From assembly GCA_000512085.1 (NCBI GenBank), contig ASPP01008828.1, positions 1 to 26,989 of the forward strand: DNA of 26,989 nucleotides, written 5' to 3'. Positions 10,199-22,440 of this stretch are shown in pieces. The DNA comes from Reticulomyxa filosa. Its lineage: Eukaryota; Foraminifera; Reticulomyxidae. A model generated the notes under the pieces. That model ran no database searches. It had not been told where the DNA came from and saw nothing but the letters and a program-made list of their open reading frames with translations. The position numbers were made by a program, and so were the translations under genes. Position 1 is the first letter of the stretch, and the number at the start of each line of letters is the position of its first letter.

Positions 10199-11271
10199 GG
10201 TCAAAATTCTGACACAACCGAATATGCAACAAATTGTAAAATTATTTCTTGGATTTCCCTTTGAAAAGCTTTTTTGAAACGTAAGAATAATAGCCTGTTT
10301 GCTTTATGTGATGAGATTATTGATCGTGTAAACACAAGGTTTGATAAATAACACAGAGTTGACATTTCATTTCAGTGCATTTACATTGAACACAATGAAA
10401 TATTTGTTAAAGATGTGACATATTGAACGTTTGAATATATTCGACAATAATTAGAAATGATTTAAATTATATTAAGCTATATAAAACCAGTAAACAGTTG
10501 TTAAAACCAAACACACGACATATAATGCAAATAGTTGAAAAAAGTTTATTCTTGGCTGTTGGAAAAAAACCAAATAATTAATAATATTAAAAATGAACGC
10601 ACCATATATCAAAGAGAACAAAGCAAGTATGGCCATTACTAAACAAGTTCACTGAAATTAGAAAACCAATGTAGAGAGATGCAAGAAAGGTGGTTTTCTA
10701 GAGATTTTGTTAGATAAAAGTGAAAGTGAATTTAAATAAAAGAAAAGGATAAAGAGTGTTTCTCATTAAAGAGTTGAATTATTACAACTCTGGAGTCAGT
10801 TATGGCTCATGTATCACTACACCGATAAATATTGTTTGTGGTGAATGTTTATTTTTTACTTTGTTGTAAGCGTTGATCAATATTTTTAGCATACATGTAC
10901 TATTTGGACGACAATTACACTACATATGGTTAGTATAATTTTTACACTGTTTGTCTTACTTGTTGCTGAAAAGTATCTAATATCTGCGTTTTTCAAATAA
11001 TCTGTTCATTTTTGTGAAGTAATCGAAACTTTACTTATTCAAAATTATATGGTTAGCTTTAATAATTCACTGGTCACTGTGATTGTAACTTTTGTATTCT
11101 ATTTTAACCCTTAAGTAACGTTAAATTGGAACAAAAGTATTGTTTCTTTTTAATGAAAAATTGAAACCAAGTTAATAGAGTTTTTTGCAAACTGAGATAA
11201 CGTTCACAAAAAAAACTCTTTGTTTGCATATATTGTTTCTCTGACTAAGTTACATCAAATCTGTTTAAATC
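10199..11271. promoter_or_regulatory. Divergent intergenic region between the GtrA-like gene and PSMB1
   Basis: This ~1.07 kb AT-rich spacer separates two start codons that point away from each other, so it should hold both promoters and 5' UTRs. I see no coding frame and no motif I would name as a core promoter element. Confidence 0.5.
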
Positions 11272-12131
11272 ATGTCTCGATGGGGCCCATATGTTGATAA
11301 TGGAGGTAAAACTGAAGAAATGACGAAATTGATTTTTTTGTTTCGTTTTTGAGCGTTTAACAAAGAAAAAGTAAATTTTTATTGAACAGGCACTGCAGTA
11401 GCAGTAGCTGGAACTGGTTTTGCGATAATCGCAGCAGATCGTCGTTTAAGTACCGATTACAACATATTGTCACGAGAAGTAGACAAGTTGGTGAAATTGA
11501 CTAGTAAGACTGTGCTGGGCTCATGTGGAATGCAATCAGACCGCAACACGCTGCACAGTATACTGAAATCCAGAATGCACGATTATCAAATCAATCACGA
11601 AAAAGAAATGTCTACCCATGCGATATCAGAGATGTTATCTCGAACATTATATTACCGAAGATTTTTCCCTTATTGTATGTCTCAATGTTGTTTTCGCTGT
11701 GTTTTTTTTTGACTAGTTTGTTTTTAAAAAAAAAAAATGAACGTTTTGAGCATTACCCCTTTGAATGCATTTTTATGTCTTTATTTTTTCTTTTATCAGA
11801 TACCTTTAATGTTTTGGCTGGAATTGATGAGAAAGGAGAAGGATACGTATACTCCTATGATGCGATTGGTTCTTTCGAAGCAAACAAGCACGGAGCAACA
11901 GGAAGTGGAACTGAACTCGCTGTGCCAATGTTGGACAATATTTTGGACAAACAACATCAATCCAAAGCCGATAAAAATGAAAAGTTGACCAAAGAAAAGG
12001 CTCTTGAACTAGTTCAAGATGTGTTGAACGCGGTTGTTGAAAGAGATATTAAAACAGGTGATGGAGCCGACATTTACATTATAACCCCAGAAGGGTGTGA
12101 AAAGAAATTTATGCCTTTGAGAAAAGATTAA
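11272..12131 (+). CDS. PSMB1: 20S proteasome subunit beta type-1 (beta6)
   Basis: Three exons, 11272-11305, 11390-11674 and 11800-12131, are joined in phase 1 across introns of 84 and 125 nt (GTAAAA...AACAG and GTATGT...ATCAG). The product is 216 residues. The subunit is a structural member of the inner beta ring of the 20S core particle and has no protease active site. The start is MSRWGPYVDNGGTAVAVAG, corresponding to the family's 'PY.xNGGT.lAiAG' start of the mature fold. FAIIAADRRLSTDYNI follows, then SRTLYYRRFFPYYTFNVL (across the second junction), AGIDEKGEGYVYSYDAIGSF, and the C-terminal ERDIKTGDGADIYIITPEG ending in LRKD, all characteristic of beta6. Length is that of the family with little or no propeptide. 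It is the best-supported gene in the window and would be expected to be housekeeping. Confidence 0.97.
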
Positions 12132-12684
12132 CATTGACTAACAAACCGCAAAAAAAATTTTGCTTGTCATTTTTTCGAACAAATTCTAACCAAGCGATTA
12201 TTTTCAATTTTCTACTAACTGGAGATTTTGACTTCTGCAACGCTCTTGAATGCAACATTACCGTCACAGCTTTTTGAACACTTATTAAAAATTTAATAAG
12301 ATTCCCTTTATCGTTGCCAAATTAAAAAATAAAAACAAACACAAGAACTTGATTACGTTGACCGCAATCATAACATTTTTGTTTTCATCATTTACGTAAA
12401 ATCATACATAAGATTAAGACCAACACACACATTAGAGATTGTAGCCATAGCACTGTTAGCAACACTTATTTTTTAATGGGCATACACTGAAAGACTCTTT
12501 TGTATGTTAGATTTAATAATTAAAGAAAAGTAGCAAAAATAGTACTTTCTTTAGTGATAAAAATGAAAAATAGTTGGTAGAATTTATAGCGCTTTTGAAA
12601 ACAAGAGATGCTCATGTTTATGGAGCCTGTAGAAATTTTTAGTCAGTCGCTCAATACTGTCCCTTGCAACTGAAGCACAAAAAT
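12132..12684. other. Intergenic region between PSMB1 and the SAM-domain gene
   Basis: The genes are in tandem on the plus strand. An AATAAA at about 12328 could serve PSMB1 polyadenylation. A TTTTTAG just before 12640 could be an acceptor if the next gene has an upstream exon. I see no other gene. Confidence 0.45.
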
Positions 12685-15600
12685 ATGGCCTTGTTGGCAA
12701 ATAATTCTATCGTTAATACTGAAAATAACGCCAAGATAAATTCGTCAATGTCCGCCAATGGTAAATTTCCATACAAAGCCGAGTTTCCTCGAAATGGAGA
12801 CCTCGAAACAGTGGAGCTCTTGAGACAACGCCTCTTAGAATGGGCGTTTGAGAATACCTCACGAGAAAAAATAGTTCACAACAAAGAAGATACACCTTTT
12901 CGGCTCGGTTTGTTATTTTATTTTTTATGCATTCGATCACATAGAAAAAGCGAGTGTGCTCAAAAAAAACTTGTGGTTCGTCTGTATCAAAAAAACAAGC
13001 GCTATAACGCACACCGTTTTTTTTTACACAAAGGGAGCCAACATGGAGATCAAAAATTGAAGCGCTATAATCACTTGTGTCCATGGCACCATGTTACCAC
13101 TTACATCAAGGAGCAGCATATGGATCTTAAAGGATCGATGCCATTGTGTATTGAAAATTGTAGTCAGTGTCCGGACAAAAAATACCACTTCGAAAACAAT
13201 TCAGAGTGGACACGGGTATGTCACAAAGATGTAGACAAAGCAAACACAATCTTGAATAATTTTGTGAGCCAAGAGGTCATTCGAGGGAAAATGAGTGTAA
13301 TAAAGGACACATCATTGGCTCTGGAATTCTCGCTGACTGGAGGCAAGATATCTTGTTCAAAGAAATGGACAGTTAAAGTACTGAAGAAATTGTGGTTTGA
13401 AAAAATTCGCACATCGACAGTTTTGATAAATCTTTTTTTTTGTCCCCTTTTTTTTAAGCAAAAAAATTATATTACAGCACTCCAACCATTTTTGTTCGTA
13501 TCCTCTATTTTTTCCTCCAATTTTTTATTATTCTTTCACTTTGTTGATACTTATATTTCAGCTCGGTTTTTTTTTCCCTCTACTTTGGTGGATACAAAAA
13601 TAGCCCGCAAAACGAGGAGGCAGTCAACCGTTAAATCTGACGTATGAAAAATTTTGGGTGGAAGTGATCCCTGATGAAGTGTATTTGAAGATAACCGGGA
13701 TAAACACGGAGAGACAGAATCAGCGCATTCCAATTGATAGCGTGATTGGCGCGACAGTGGATTCAACGATGCAAATATGCCTGGCCTTGCAATCTTCGTT
13801 TCGGAAAAGCAAGAACAAACGTGGAGAGTTGAAGGGAGTGGAGTTTGGATTATTTGTACGACAAGAGCTTGTCAGGTTCAATCATCAGCTTCGTGTGGGC
13901 CTTTCCATCAAAAAAAATGTAAACTCATTTGAATCTCCTTCACAGTTACTCCATTCCAATACTTTGCAACAAGGGTGTGAGTTTGACCTCCAAAATCTAC
14001 CCGCTCTAAAATTTAACTTTTCTGATTCGAGTGACATTAGCAATTCCAACTCCAATCCTGGAGATAGTAAACCTGGCCAATCTGGAGTGTTGAATATTTT
14101 CTCTTTCGATATGACCTGTTTCGGTTTGGATAATTTCAAATCTGCTCTCCAAGCTCACATTGCACCCGTTGGCACACAAGTTTGTAAAAATATATCAAAT
14201 CTTTTTTTTTTACAAAAGTAAAAAGTGAATTTGTATTTGTTTTTTTATAGAAAATGGATCCATTTAAAAAAATTCAGCATGGCAGTTACGCAACGTATAC
14301 ACACATTCAACAAAGGATACAACGTTTTTTTTATACTTGATCAAAAGGAGCAAAGAAAAGGAAAAGAGAGAGGAGCGACTCCATTGTTTTTTTAAAATGG
14401 GTCTTATTATTTTCCCTCTGTTTTTGTATCCTTTGGAGAAAAAATATGTTTTCTTTTTTTTCTGTTACTGAGCAGCGGAATTTTGACTTTGTAAAAAAAA
14501 ACATTGGAATGTGTGTAGGAGAAGACGAAAAAGTTGCAATAAATGGCAAAACACACAAATATCAAACGCGCAAGCGTAAATTGAATCGCGAGAACGACAC
14601 CGAGTCACAAGGTAAAAAAAGACCCAAATTGCAGAAGATGGAGGAAGTAACGAGTGAGTGCCAGTTCGTCCCTTCGCAACAACTGTTTCCGTCGCCTGTG
14701 GGCATTGGCAATGGCACCGCACCGTCGTTAAATTTGCCAAGCTTGGAAAGTATTTTAGATGTTCATTCCAATAACCCCATCCGATTGGAACGGAATAATT
14801 TTGATGAGTTGGGAAACGACAAAGTCGTACTTATTCCACAATCATGCAAACTTGCAAATGTCTCACCTCCGAGACCCAATTTATTTTCCACTTGGAAAAT
14901 GGGAAATATGCCTTTGCCTGTAATACAAGATTTGGGTGTACCGCTTTCGGAAAATGAAAGCAATCTCCCCGCATTGCCAATGTGTGGGATACAAGAGAAT
15001 GCAAAAGTCTCTTGCAACCCTTACAATGGTCCAGAATGTTCTCTTCCCAATGATACTGGGGAAATTGAAAATGAAAATTTTCAAGAGACTTTGCAAAAAT
15101 TTGGTCCAATAATTTGTTTTCTGCTTTGTGAGTTTATCGAAAAGCAAAATATCAAGCCAGCAACAAACAACTGGACGGAACAAGAACATCATCTTTCTGA
15201 AGACAATAAAGAGACTTCTCAAAAAATAAAAAAAGAAAGAGAGATATCAGAAGATACTTCGACCCTATCGCCTCCAGCTTTGGTGTTCACGGATTCTCTG
15301 TCCTCAATTCAACAGCAGTGGCAAGAAATTACAGACGAAGAACAAACCTATGGATCTTTGGAAGAGCAGGAACAACAACTGCTTACCAAAGTCAATCGTA
15401 AACAGTTCCTTCAACAACAATTAAACAAATGGAAATTGTTCCTAAGCAGATGGAAAGAATGGAATATTAATGACCTCTATAATTTTTTGATTGAAATAGA
15501 TAATAGACAATTCGCCAAATATTTTTCTTCATTGGAAGAATTCAGATCACGATGGCTTCAAGAGCAGAAAAGGACGTTCAAGGGTGAAGATTTGCAAGAC

Positions 15601-15735
15601 ATTGATCGCGAGGATCTCCTCGTCTTGGGTGTCACTGACAAAGAAGAAAGAAAATTGTTGGCGGAGCGCATCCGCACTTTTCGCGAAAAAGGAATATGGG
15701 AAGATCAATGTGAAACTAAAATAAAAACTGAATAG
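12685..15735 (+). CDS. Unrecognised protein with C-terminal SAM-like domain
   Basis: Exon 1 is 12685-13419 and exon 2 is 13604-14179 (phase 0, GTTTTG...AAATAG). The last exon starts near 14439-14476 and ends at 15735. Between exons 2 and 3 there is either one ~290-nt intron or a small extra exon, 14251-14294. The product is about 850 residues. ATG 12685 is the first Met after an in-frame stop. The first ~240 residues contain Cys/His pairs (HLCPWHH, CIENCSQCP) that might bind metal, but no known finger spacing is evident. Exon 2 has a globular-looking stretch (EVIPDEVYLKITGINTERQ ... GVEFGLFVRQELVRF). The last exon begins with a basic, nuclear-signal-like patch (KTHKYQTRKRKLNR, GKKRPKLQK), then a disordered region and a Gln/Glu-rich helix. 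It ends in a SAM-like fold (15450-15710): WNINDLYNFLIEI, an inserted loop, then EDLQDIDREDLLVLGV and ERKLLAERIRTFRE. SAM domains mediate oligomerisation or partner binding. A nuclear role is inference only. Confidence 0.68.
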
Positions 15736-16468
15736 ATAATCTTTGTTTTTTTTGCTGTCGTAACAATACTTCTCTATTTTTGTATTTTGAACAAATTTAC
15801 ATTTTCAAATATCTTTGTGTCAGAACATTATTTTGATGTTGCTTTTGAAAAGTCATCGAGCCTTTGCTCATCTCTTGCGTAGTATAATTCCTCGGCCTCC
15901 CAATCGACAAATATGCCATCATCGAAACTTATTTTTTTAAATTTCACTAAAAATGGCTTATTTGCCTCCGCCAAAAGAAAGCTTGTAATAGCTCAAGCCG
16001 ATGATAATTCACTCATTAAACCGTGTTTCGTGCATTGACATATACAATATACGTATACACCTTATTTGTTTATTAACGAGCACTAGTCATTGATTTTTTT
16101 GTTGTGACAAGAGCTTGTTTGCTCAACTATTTTGTTGAATAAAGGTCAAATGCTTGGCTAGCAGAGCCAGGTTTTTCCATCCAACGATTTATTACGTTCA
16201 AGAAAAAAAAGAGAAGAAAAAACAAAACAAAAAAAAATATAATAACTACATACGAACAAGCAAAAAAAACGCTGGTGTTTTTTTGCCAAAAAATCCAAAA
16301 TTGTGGCAAAAAAAATTACACATCATCGCAGACCATTTTATTATGTTATTTTTATTTTTTAATTTTTTTACAAAAAAACAAAAACAAAAGAAAAAAGCAA
16401 TAAGAAAAAAACGAAGAAGTAGTAAATCATAGAGATAAATTCCATAAAATCTAAAAACAACACAATAA
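15736..16468. other. Intergenic region between convergent genes
   Basis: The sequence is AT-rich with A and T homopolymers. Frames here (for example 16154-16432 +) are Lys- and Phe-rich homopolymer artefacts. The 3' UTRs of the SAM-domain and CAP-Gly genes must fall here. Confidence 0.6.
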
Positions 16469-19400
16469 TTACGTTTTCATATTCAATCTGCGTCTCTTTT
16501 GAGCAACCCTTTGGGCAGCATTTTGTTTATTTCTGTCAAGATTTGCGGCGGATGCAGACCTGACCTCCTGTATCTCAGATCTCAGTGCTTGAATGGCTAT
16601 TTGATCGTCAGCAAAGGTCATGCCAACATCAGACGATCCATCTTTTTCATCAAACGCAATAGATTCAAAGTTGGCATTTCTCTCTGCCTGCAGTTGCTCG
16701 ATTCCAAATCGATCATCCTCTTCCAAATCGGTGGGTTCTTCGGCAACTTCTTCCAGTTTTATTCGATTCCCACTTGCTTGTGATGTGGACTTGTAATGAG
16801 ATGTTCGTTGAACACTGTCTTCATTAGTTGGTGTTTCGTTGAGAATACGAGGCGAGGTCGGCATAGATATAGACACACGTGGCCGATTGTATAATCGTTG
16901 TGTGGTCATGTATTTTTGTTGATTCGCTTGACGAACTAATGCTTGATGAATTCGAGGTTGCATTTCCTCACCTATGTTATACAACCCACAAAAAGAAAGA
17001 TATACAACAAACATTAAACGTAAATTCAAAGCAATTGAAGTTTTTTAGAAAAGTTTAAACTCCTTGGGGAAGCTACGTCGTCATCATCAGGATCTTCATT
17101 GTCCGAAAAGGAATCATCATAGGGATGCAATTGCTCATCCATGGGCACCGGAATGTCGAGAGTCAACTTTGTTGTCTTGTGTGAAGGATCTTTTTCATCG
17201 ATATTGTCATTGCCAATCAAATGGTGGGTTGGCCCAGGTAGTTTTGCAGCCAAAGGCTTGGTATTTTCATTATTATTCGTTTTGAGTTTTTGCAACTCTT
17301 TTGGAGTATTACTATCAGTGCTCGTCGACAGATGCGAGTATGCACTGCGTGCGCTCTGCGGATGATGCGGATCGTTTGGTAAATGATCGCGCTGCGCTGC
17401 ATTGGCATTTGGATCTAAGCGATATTTGCTGCGAAATTTGATAGGGGAGAGCGGAGGTCGTTGGAAGTATCTACTTTGTTGAGCAGAGATGGATATCACC
17501 TTATTCGATTGCGAAGATTGGAGCAAGCTAGGACGATTGAAGGGGATACTCTTGTTTTGATTCTCTCGTTTCGTGGCACTCGATAAGCCATTGTCATTGA
17601 GCACGTTATTGCTGTCCAAGTTCTTTTGCATATCATACCGCGGCTTACCCGTGTTATCTTTCAACACATTTATCATTCCCGATCGTTGCACTCTTGCCTC
17701 CAAACTTTTCACTGCCTCTGCTAGTTTTGCATCCATTTGATCTAAGTCTAGATCAACCGGAGTTGGTTTCTTTTTTTTTTTAAATTATGTACATATATAT
17801 ACAAATATGTTGTCTATCAATAGCAATGTATACAATATCACGCCGTAGTCTGACAGAGGAGAAAAAAACAGAACCTCTTTTCTTGGTTTGAGTGGCTTGT
17901 GAGCGAAGGTGTTCAAAACGAGTTTGAGATTTTTGGGCGACGCTGGTTGCGATATAGAGGAGCGCTTCTGATTCAAAGAATGGATATTTTGTTTACTTCT
18001 GCCAACGTGCTCGATAGTCTGATTGGATGACAGTGGATTGTTCCGCTTGGCAGAATACGGAAGAGTGGCACTATTCATTTCGTGGGCTTGAAGAGACTGA
18101 GCTTCGCCATAGCGATTCCGGAAATAGGGACTGTTTCCAGTCACAGAAGGGTTCGAACGTTTGTCGGATGGGGGCTTGGCCTTGATCAGATCTGCACGTG
18201 ACAACAAGCCAGAGGAAAGATTGCCAGTCGACTTGTAAAACATGTCCACTTTGGTTTTTTGTTTGTGTTGCAGCGCTTTAAGGGCTCTGTCCTCTTGTCG
18301 TTGTTTTGTATTCAATTGGAATTGGTTTTGCAGCTGTAGCAATGTGACTGCGGCAGCATCGATATTGGAGACACCCGATGCGTCATGTCCTACCGAATTT
18401 GTGCCTTTTGTGTCTTTGCGTAAAGCAGTCGATGTCATTGGTCTGCTTTCCTCAAAGCTGATCAACGGTTGAGCTGTTTTTTTTTTTTTTTTTTGCAAAT
18501 TGCACAAAAGGTACATTGTTTTTTTGAACACGTGAGATGAATTGTATATTCAAAGCAAAGTATGAAAACGGAGTAGCGAAACTTTGAGTTCGATGATGGC
18601 GTACGTATGGATTGCTTTTGGCGGTGGAAAAAGTCAAGTCATTACCAGCAGCACTATTGCTTTCTCGTCGACGCAGTTTTTTTTTTGGCTTTGTCTTGCT
18701 TGATTTGAGCTGTTGTCGTAGAATGGCGTTATTTAATGCTTGCGAAATCAACTTACCTCTTTCCTCAATGGTATCTCCTGTCACCGCTTTGTCCAAGTAA
18801 GGATGTTTGTAGTCCTTCAAAAATGAACATCGGCGCGAAGGGGGCCTGCTTGTTCGTCCTTCGTCAGGACCGGAGTCGGGCCGAGCTTCATATTCCATGC
18901 TCACTCCTTCTTCACGAGTTACATCCTCGTGGATTCGTCTCGCCTCATTGCCGATGCTACTTTCGTCGTCTAAACTATAATCACAACAGCATTCCAAACA
19001 CTAACAACCTGTCATTGTTTTGTAAACAACTGTATAATTTTTGTTTCAATGACTGAAAAAAAAGATTTATTAGACCATTCTCCAATTGCAGTGTCCTTTA
19101 CCTTTTGGGTGACAACGAAGTCTCCCTGTTGTCCACTGGCACTGTTAAATGTCGCAATGGAACAGTGTCTGGAAATCCGCCATTGTAGGATTCTTCGTCA
19201 TCATCCAGATCTAATTCCATTTCTTCGGCTGTTTTCACACAGATCATTTTTTTTTCCTCACTCTAAAAAAATTTTTGCAAGTAACTCACCATGGATAACA
19301 TTTCGATTAATTTGTTGCTGAAATAATACATTTTTTTTTCAGTATCAACAACATTATTGGCAGTATGGGATTCAATGATATTGATAACTGGTCCTTCTGT

Positions 19401-21251
19401 TGTTGTCATTGACTTCATTTGATTTAGTTTATTGGCGGTGGACAGGGCTGACGACTGCACATTGGAAAAGCTTTTATTTGTCTCGCCTTTTGTTTTGTTA
19501 TTTTTATCGAAAACAGAGCTCTGCTTGCTATCAGCGTGATTGCTATTCGCATGTGCGTCTATTTTGCCGTGCTTGGCTTTATTGTTTCCATTGAAACGTC
19601 CGTCCGTCTGTGCGAGCAGGTTATTGCCTGCCATTACTATATATTCTTCCATTTCTTCGTCATCCGAACCTTCAATTAGCATTGCGTCATCTATCAATAT
19701 TTCAAATGTTGCAAGTTATTGTCCAGTAAAACAACAAACATCGTCACACTTTTCACAAATAAACAAAAATATTATTGCATTGAATACTCAAAAATATATG
19801 ATTGCATTGAGAAATAATTCACTCCAATTTATTTATTTATTCTTAACTCATTTGCACAGTATCAGCGAATCTATTTTTCTCTTCTGTTTTCCAAAAGACA
19901 CAGACAATTTTGAACAATGTTTATCCAAGTATGTTGTCCAAAACCAAAGAAAACAAAGCAGTAATTGAAGCTTGTTCTTTATGTTTTGTTATTGTATGTG
20001 TTTGAGAGTTATGCAATATTACTATTGTCTCTCTTCCCTTCACTTACGCTTCGGAGGAGCTGCAAACGTATTATCCTTTGATGTCATTGGATTGGTGATA
20101 TTATAATGATGCAGATGCGGATCTCTATCTGTATATGAATATGCGATACAAGACTTTCAAAATTAATAATAAATGCAACAATATATACATATATGTATAT
20201 ATTTTGCACACTGTCGCATGTTTTATCGTATTCGATAGAATGATCATACAAAACAAACAAAAACCAACGTGAGTCTTTGGGTAACGGTGGAACCTCGCTC
20301 AAACTATAAATGCTATCTTGTAATGTGTGTGCTGCTGTTGTGGTTGGCAGTGGATATTGATTGCTCTCGGCCACACCATTCACAACATTGTTATGTGCGC
20401 TGATCACAGGAGGAGAACTTACGCCCGCCTGCTGTCTCACCAATTGATCCACTTGAGAACGAACGTCTTTCAAAGCGGCTTGGCTAGCTGCAGCACGTGC
20501 GCGCCACTTATATCAAGTATATCCAATGGTTATGTTTGCGTACATAAAGTGTAATGTATGTGATGTTTAATATGTAAGGTGTGGTTCGTTGATTTAGAAT
20601 AATTTTTTTTTTGCAAAGAGAGTAGAAAATACGTATACTTCTCCGAGTTCACGGTTTAATATATGATTAAAGTCCAAAAGTATCTCTTGTACACGAAACT
20701 TTTCTGACTTGTGCCTGCAAATTTTCAATTTCCTTTTCCATATTTTTAGTTTTTTGATCGTTATGAACACCATTTATGTGTGAGTTTGGATTGGTTTGGA
20801 CTTGTGCTATTTGACGATTGAGAAATATTATCTTTTTCAACAATTCCTCAGGGGTTATTAATCGAATAATTTCATTGTAACGCACAAATATTCCACATTT
20901 TGGTTTGCAATGAAAATAAGTAATGCCATTGAAACCTTTTTCATCGTCGTTTTTATTGTTATTTATTTATTTGGGAAAAGACATTTGTCCAAGCAACAAG
21001 CACGAGTGAAGGGATAGCAGAGATATTTCCCCTCCCTGTATAACTTCCATCACAATTTCCTAATGGATCAGTAAGTTCTATACCTACCAATTGTGCCGTT
21101 TCCAATACAGCCTATTTTTTTTTTTTTTACTTTTTCCTTTTTTCTTTTTTAAGAAATGCTCACATACCCTAATGACACCGATTGCTTGCGAAGACAGAAG
21201 GACAACGTCTCCTTCTGTTACTTCTGTGTTGTAAGGGTCAATCTTGTGCAT
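16469..21251 (-). CDS. CAP-Gly domain microtubule-binding protein, long and mostly disordered
   Basis: Eleven minus-strand exons: 21251-21168, 21111-21045, 20935-20639, 20506-20269, 20128-20048, 19690 to ~19287, 19228-19102, 18974-18532, 18473-17875, 17769-17061 and 16971-16469. Nearly all junctions agree in phase; total is roughly 1,170 residues. ATG 21251 has an in-frame stop just upstream. The first three exons assemble a CAP-Gly domain at the extreme N-terminus: EGDVVLLSSQAIGVIR, AVLETAQLVGIELTDPLG, NCDGSFNGITYF and HCKPKCGIFVR. The usual GKNDG is represented by GNCDG. Such domains bind the C-terminal EEY/F of tubulin and EB proteins. A short coiled coil follows (EELLKKIIFLNRQI, KNMEKEIENLQAQV, ILNRELGEWRARAAAS), then Ser/Asn/Lys-rich disordered sequence with basic and acidic (DNEDPDDDDV) patches. 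The C-terminus is helical and basic (AQRVAQKRRRLN). The layout recalls dynactin p150/CLIP-type N-termini but the rest is unlike either. A frame problem near 20700 is described in the findings. Confidence 0.82.
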
Positions 21252-22430
21252 ATTATCTTTCACAATAGAAAAATCGGGGAGGAATTAAAAAATAATGTAC
21301 GTCTTGAAGGATGCTATTGAATTTTCAAATGTTAAACCCTAACTTGTAAGAAACAACAAGTTCAAAAAAAAGTTACTTCTGTTTCTTTTCACTCAACAAC
21401 AATTGCGCTAAGACAATATGCAACAATAAACATTGATAACATTATAGATGTTGAGTTTGGTTTATCACTTAAGCACATTTAACGTGTTGAACATCTTCAT
21501 TTTGAATGTAATTGATGCGTCTTGTCTGGTGCCAACAAAATTTTCAATTTTGATCCAATAGCAAGCATTACTCAAACTTGTTTGTAATTGATTTAACTGT
21601 AAAATTCAATCTCATTTTCATCACTTGTGGATAGATGTCCACAATATAACATCATGTGCAAACATCCTACATTTAATTTGATCTTGAATTGAATATACAG
21701 TGCAATTGATATAAAACAATAATAACAATATTACACTAACTTCAAATTTTTTTAAAATATAATTTATTGAATTCAATAACGCTTACAAGACTAGATTTTC
21801 GATGAAATTATCCAATTAACATGCATAAGTCACTGAACTGAGATCGAATAATGAATAAATTAATTAAGTCATTCGCAATGACAATTCCAATTTGTTGTGC
21901 CAAGATTGGAGTGATATTATGTCAAATAAAATTGTGATTATACTTTATAACTACGTATAATAATAAGATTAATCTAGATATGGGTTTGTGATTGTAACAA
22001 TATTTGATATTTTACATAATATTGTGAATAACTTAAGCATTATTCTTATACTGATGCGCCAAAGAACAAAGATAAAATGGAAATGAAAACATGAAACCAA
22101 AGAAAAGGACTAATAGAAAAAAGAACAAAAGAAAGATCAACAATGATCAAAGGTAGCATTACAAAAAATTTGATGATGAAATCTTACGCTAAAACATGAA
22201 TTGGCAGAGATTAAATCAACATTCTGGCAATACAATCTTTCTTGCAAGCAATTAATCAGATGTTGATACATATGTGGATTGGAAATCGATCAAGAGATAA
22301 CATTATTCTAGAATAGCAATAGACTTCTGATAACAAATCTGTTTACATATTGATATTCGCAATATTAATTTTAACAGATTTTATTCTAAGTCACAAACAT
22401 TAGAACTAAATTTGCATCAGAAGCACAATA
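21252..22430. other. Very AT-rich stretch upstream of the CAP-Gly gene
   Basis: This must contain the CAP-Gly promoter at its left edge. Beyond that, stop codons are frequent in all frames, and I see no gene or recognisable repeat. Confidence 0.45.
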
Positions 22431-22440
22431 TGTCTGTTTA

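Noticed and set aside
11272-11320. Missing catalytic Thr1 in the proteasome beta subunit as an anomaly
   Set aside because: Beta6 (PSMB1) is normally a non-catalytic subunit, so this is expected rather than a loss.
12900-13000. Possible short intron inside exon 1 of the SAM gene (GTTTGTTATTTT...)
   Set aside because: The segment is intron-like in composition, but no acceptor within normal range restores phase, while the uninterrupted frame is open.
16154-16432. 92-codon Lys-rich plus-strand frame
   Set aside because: It is made of A homopolymers in an intergenic spacer, with no non-repetitive core.
18710-18760. Perfect GTAAGT donor inside the CAP-Gly gene's eighth exon (minus strand, near 18755)
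   Set aside because: The frame stays open with coding-like residues (ISQALNNAILRQQL) beyond it, and the nearest acceptor downstream would break the phase. It is kept as exon sequence.
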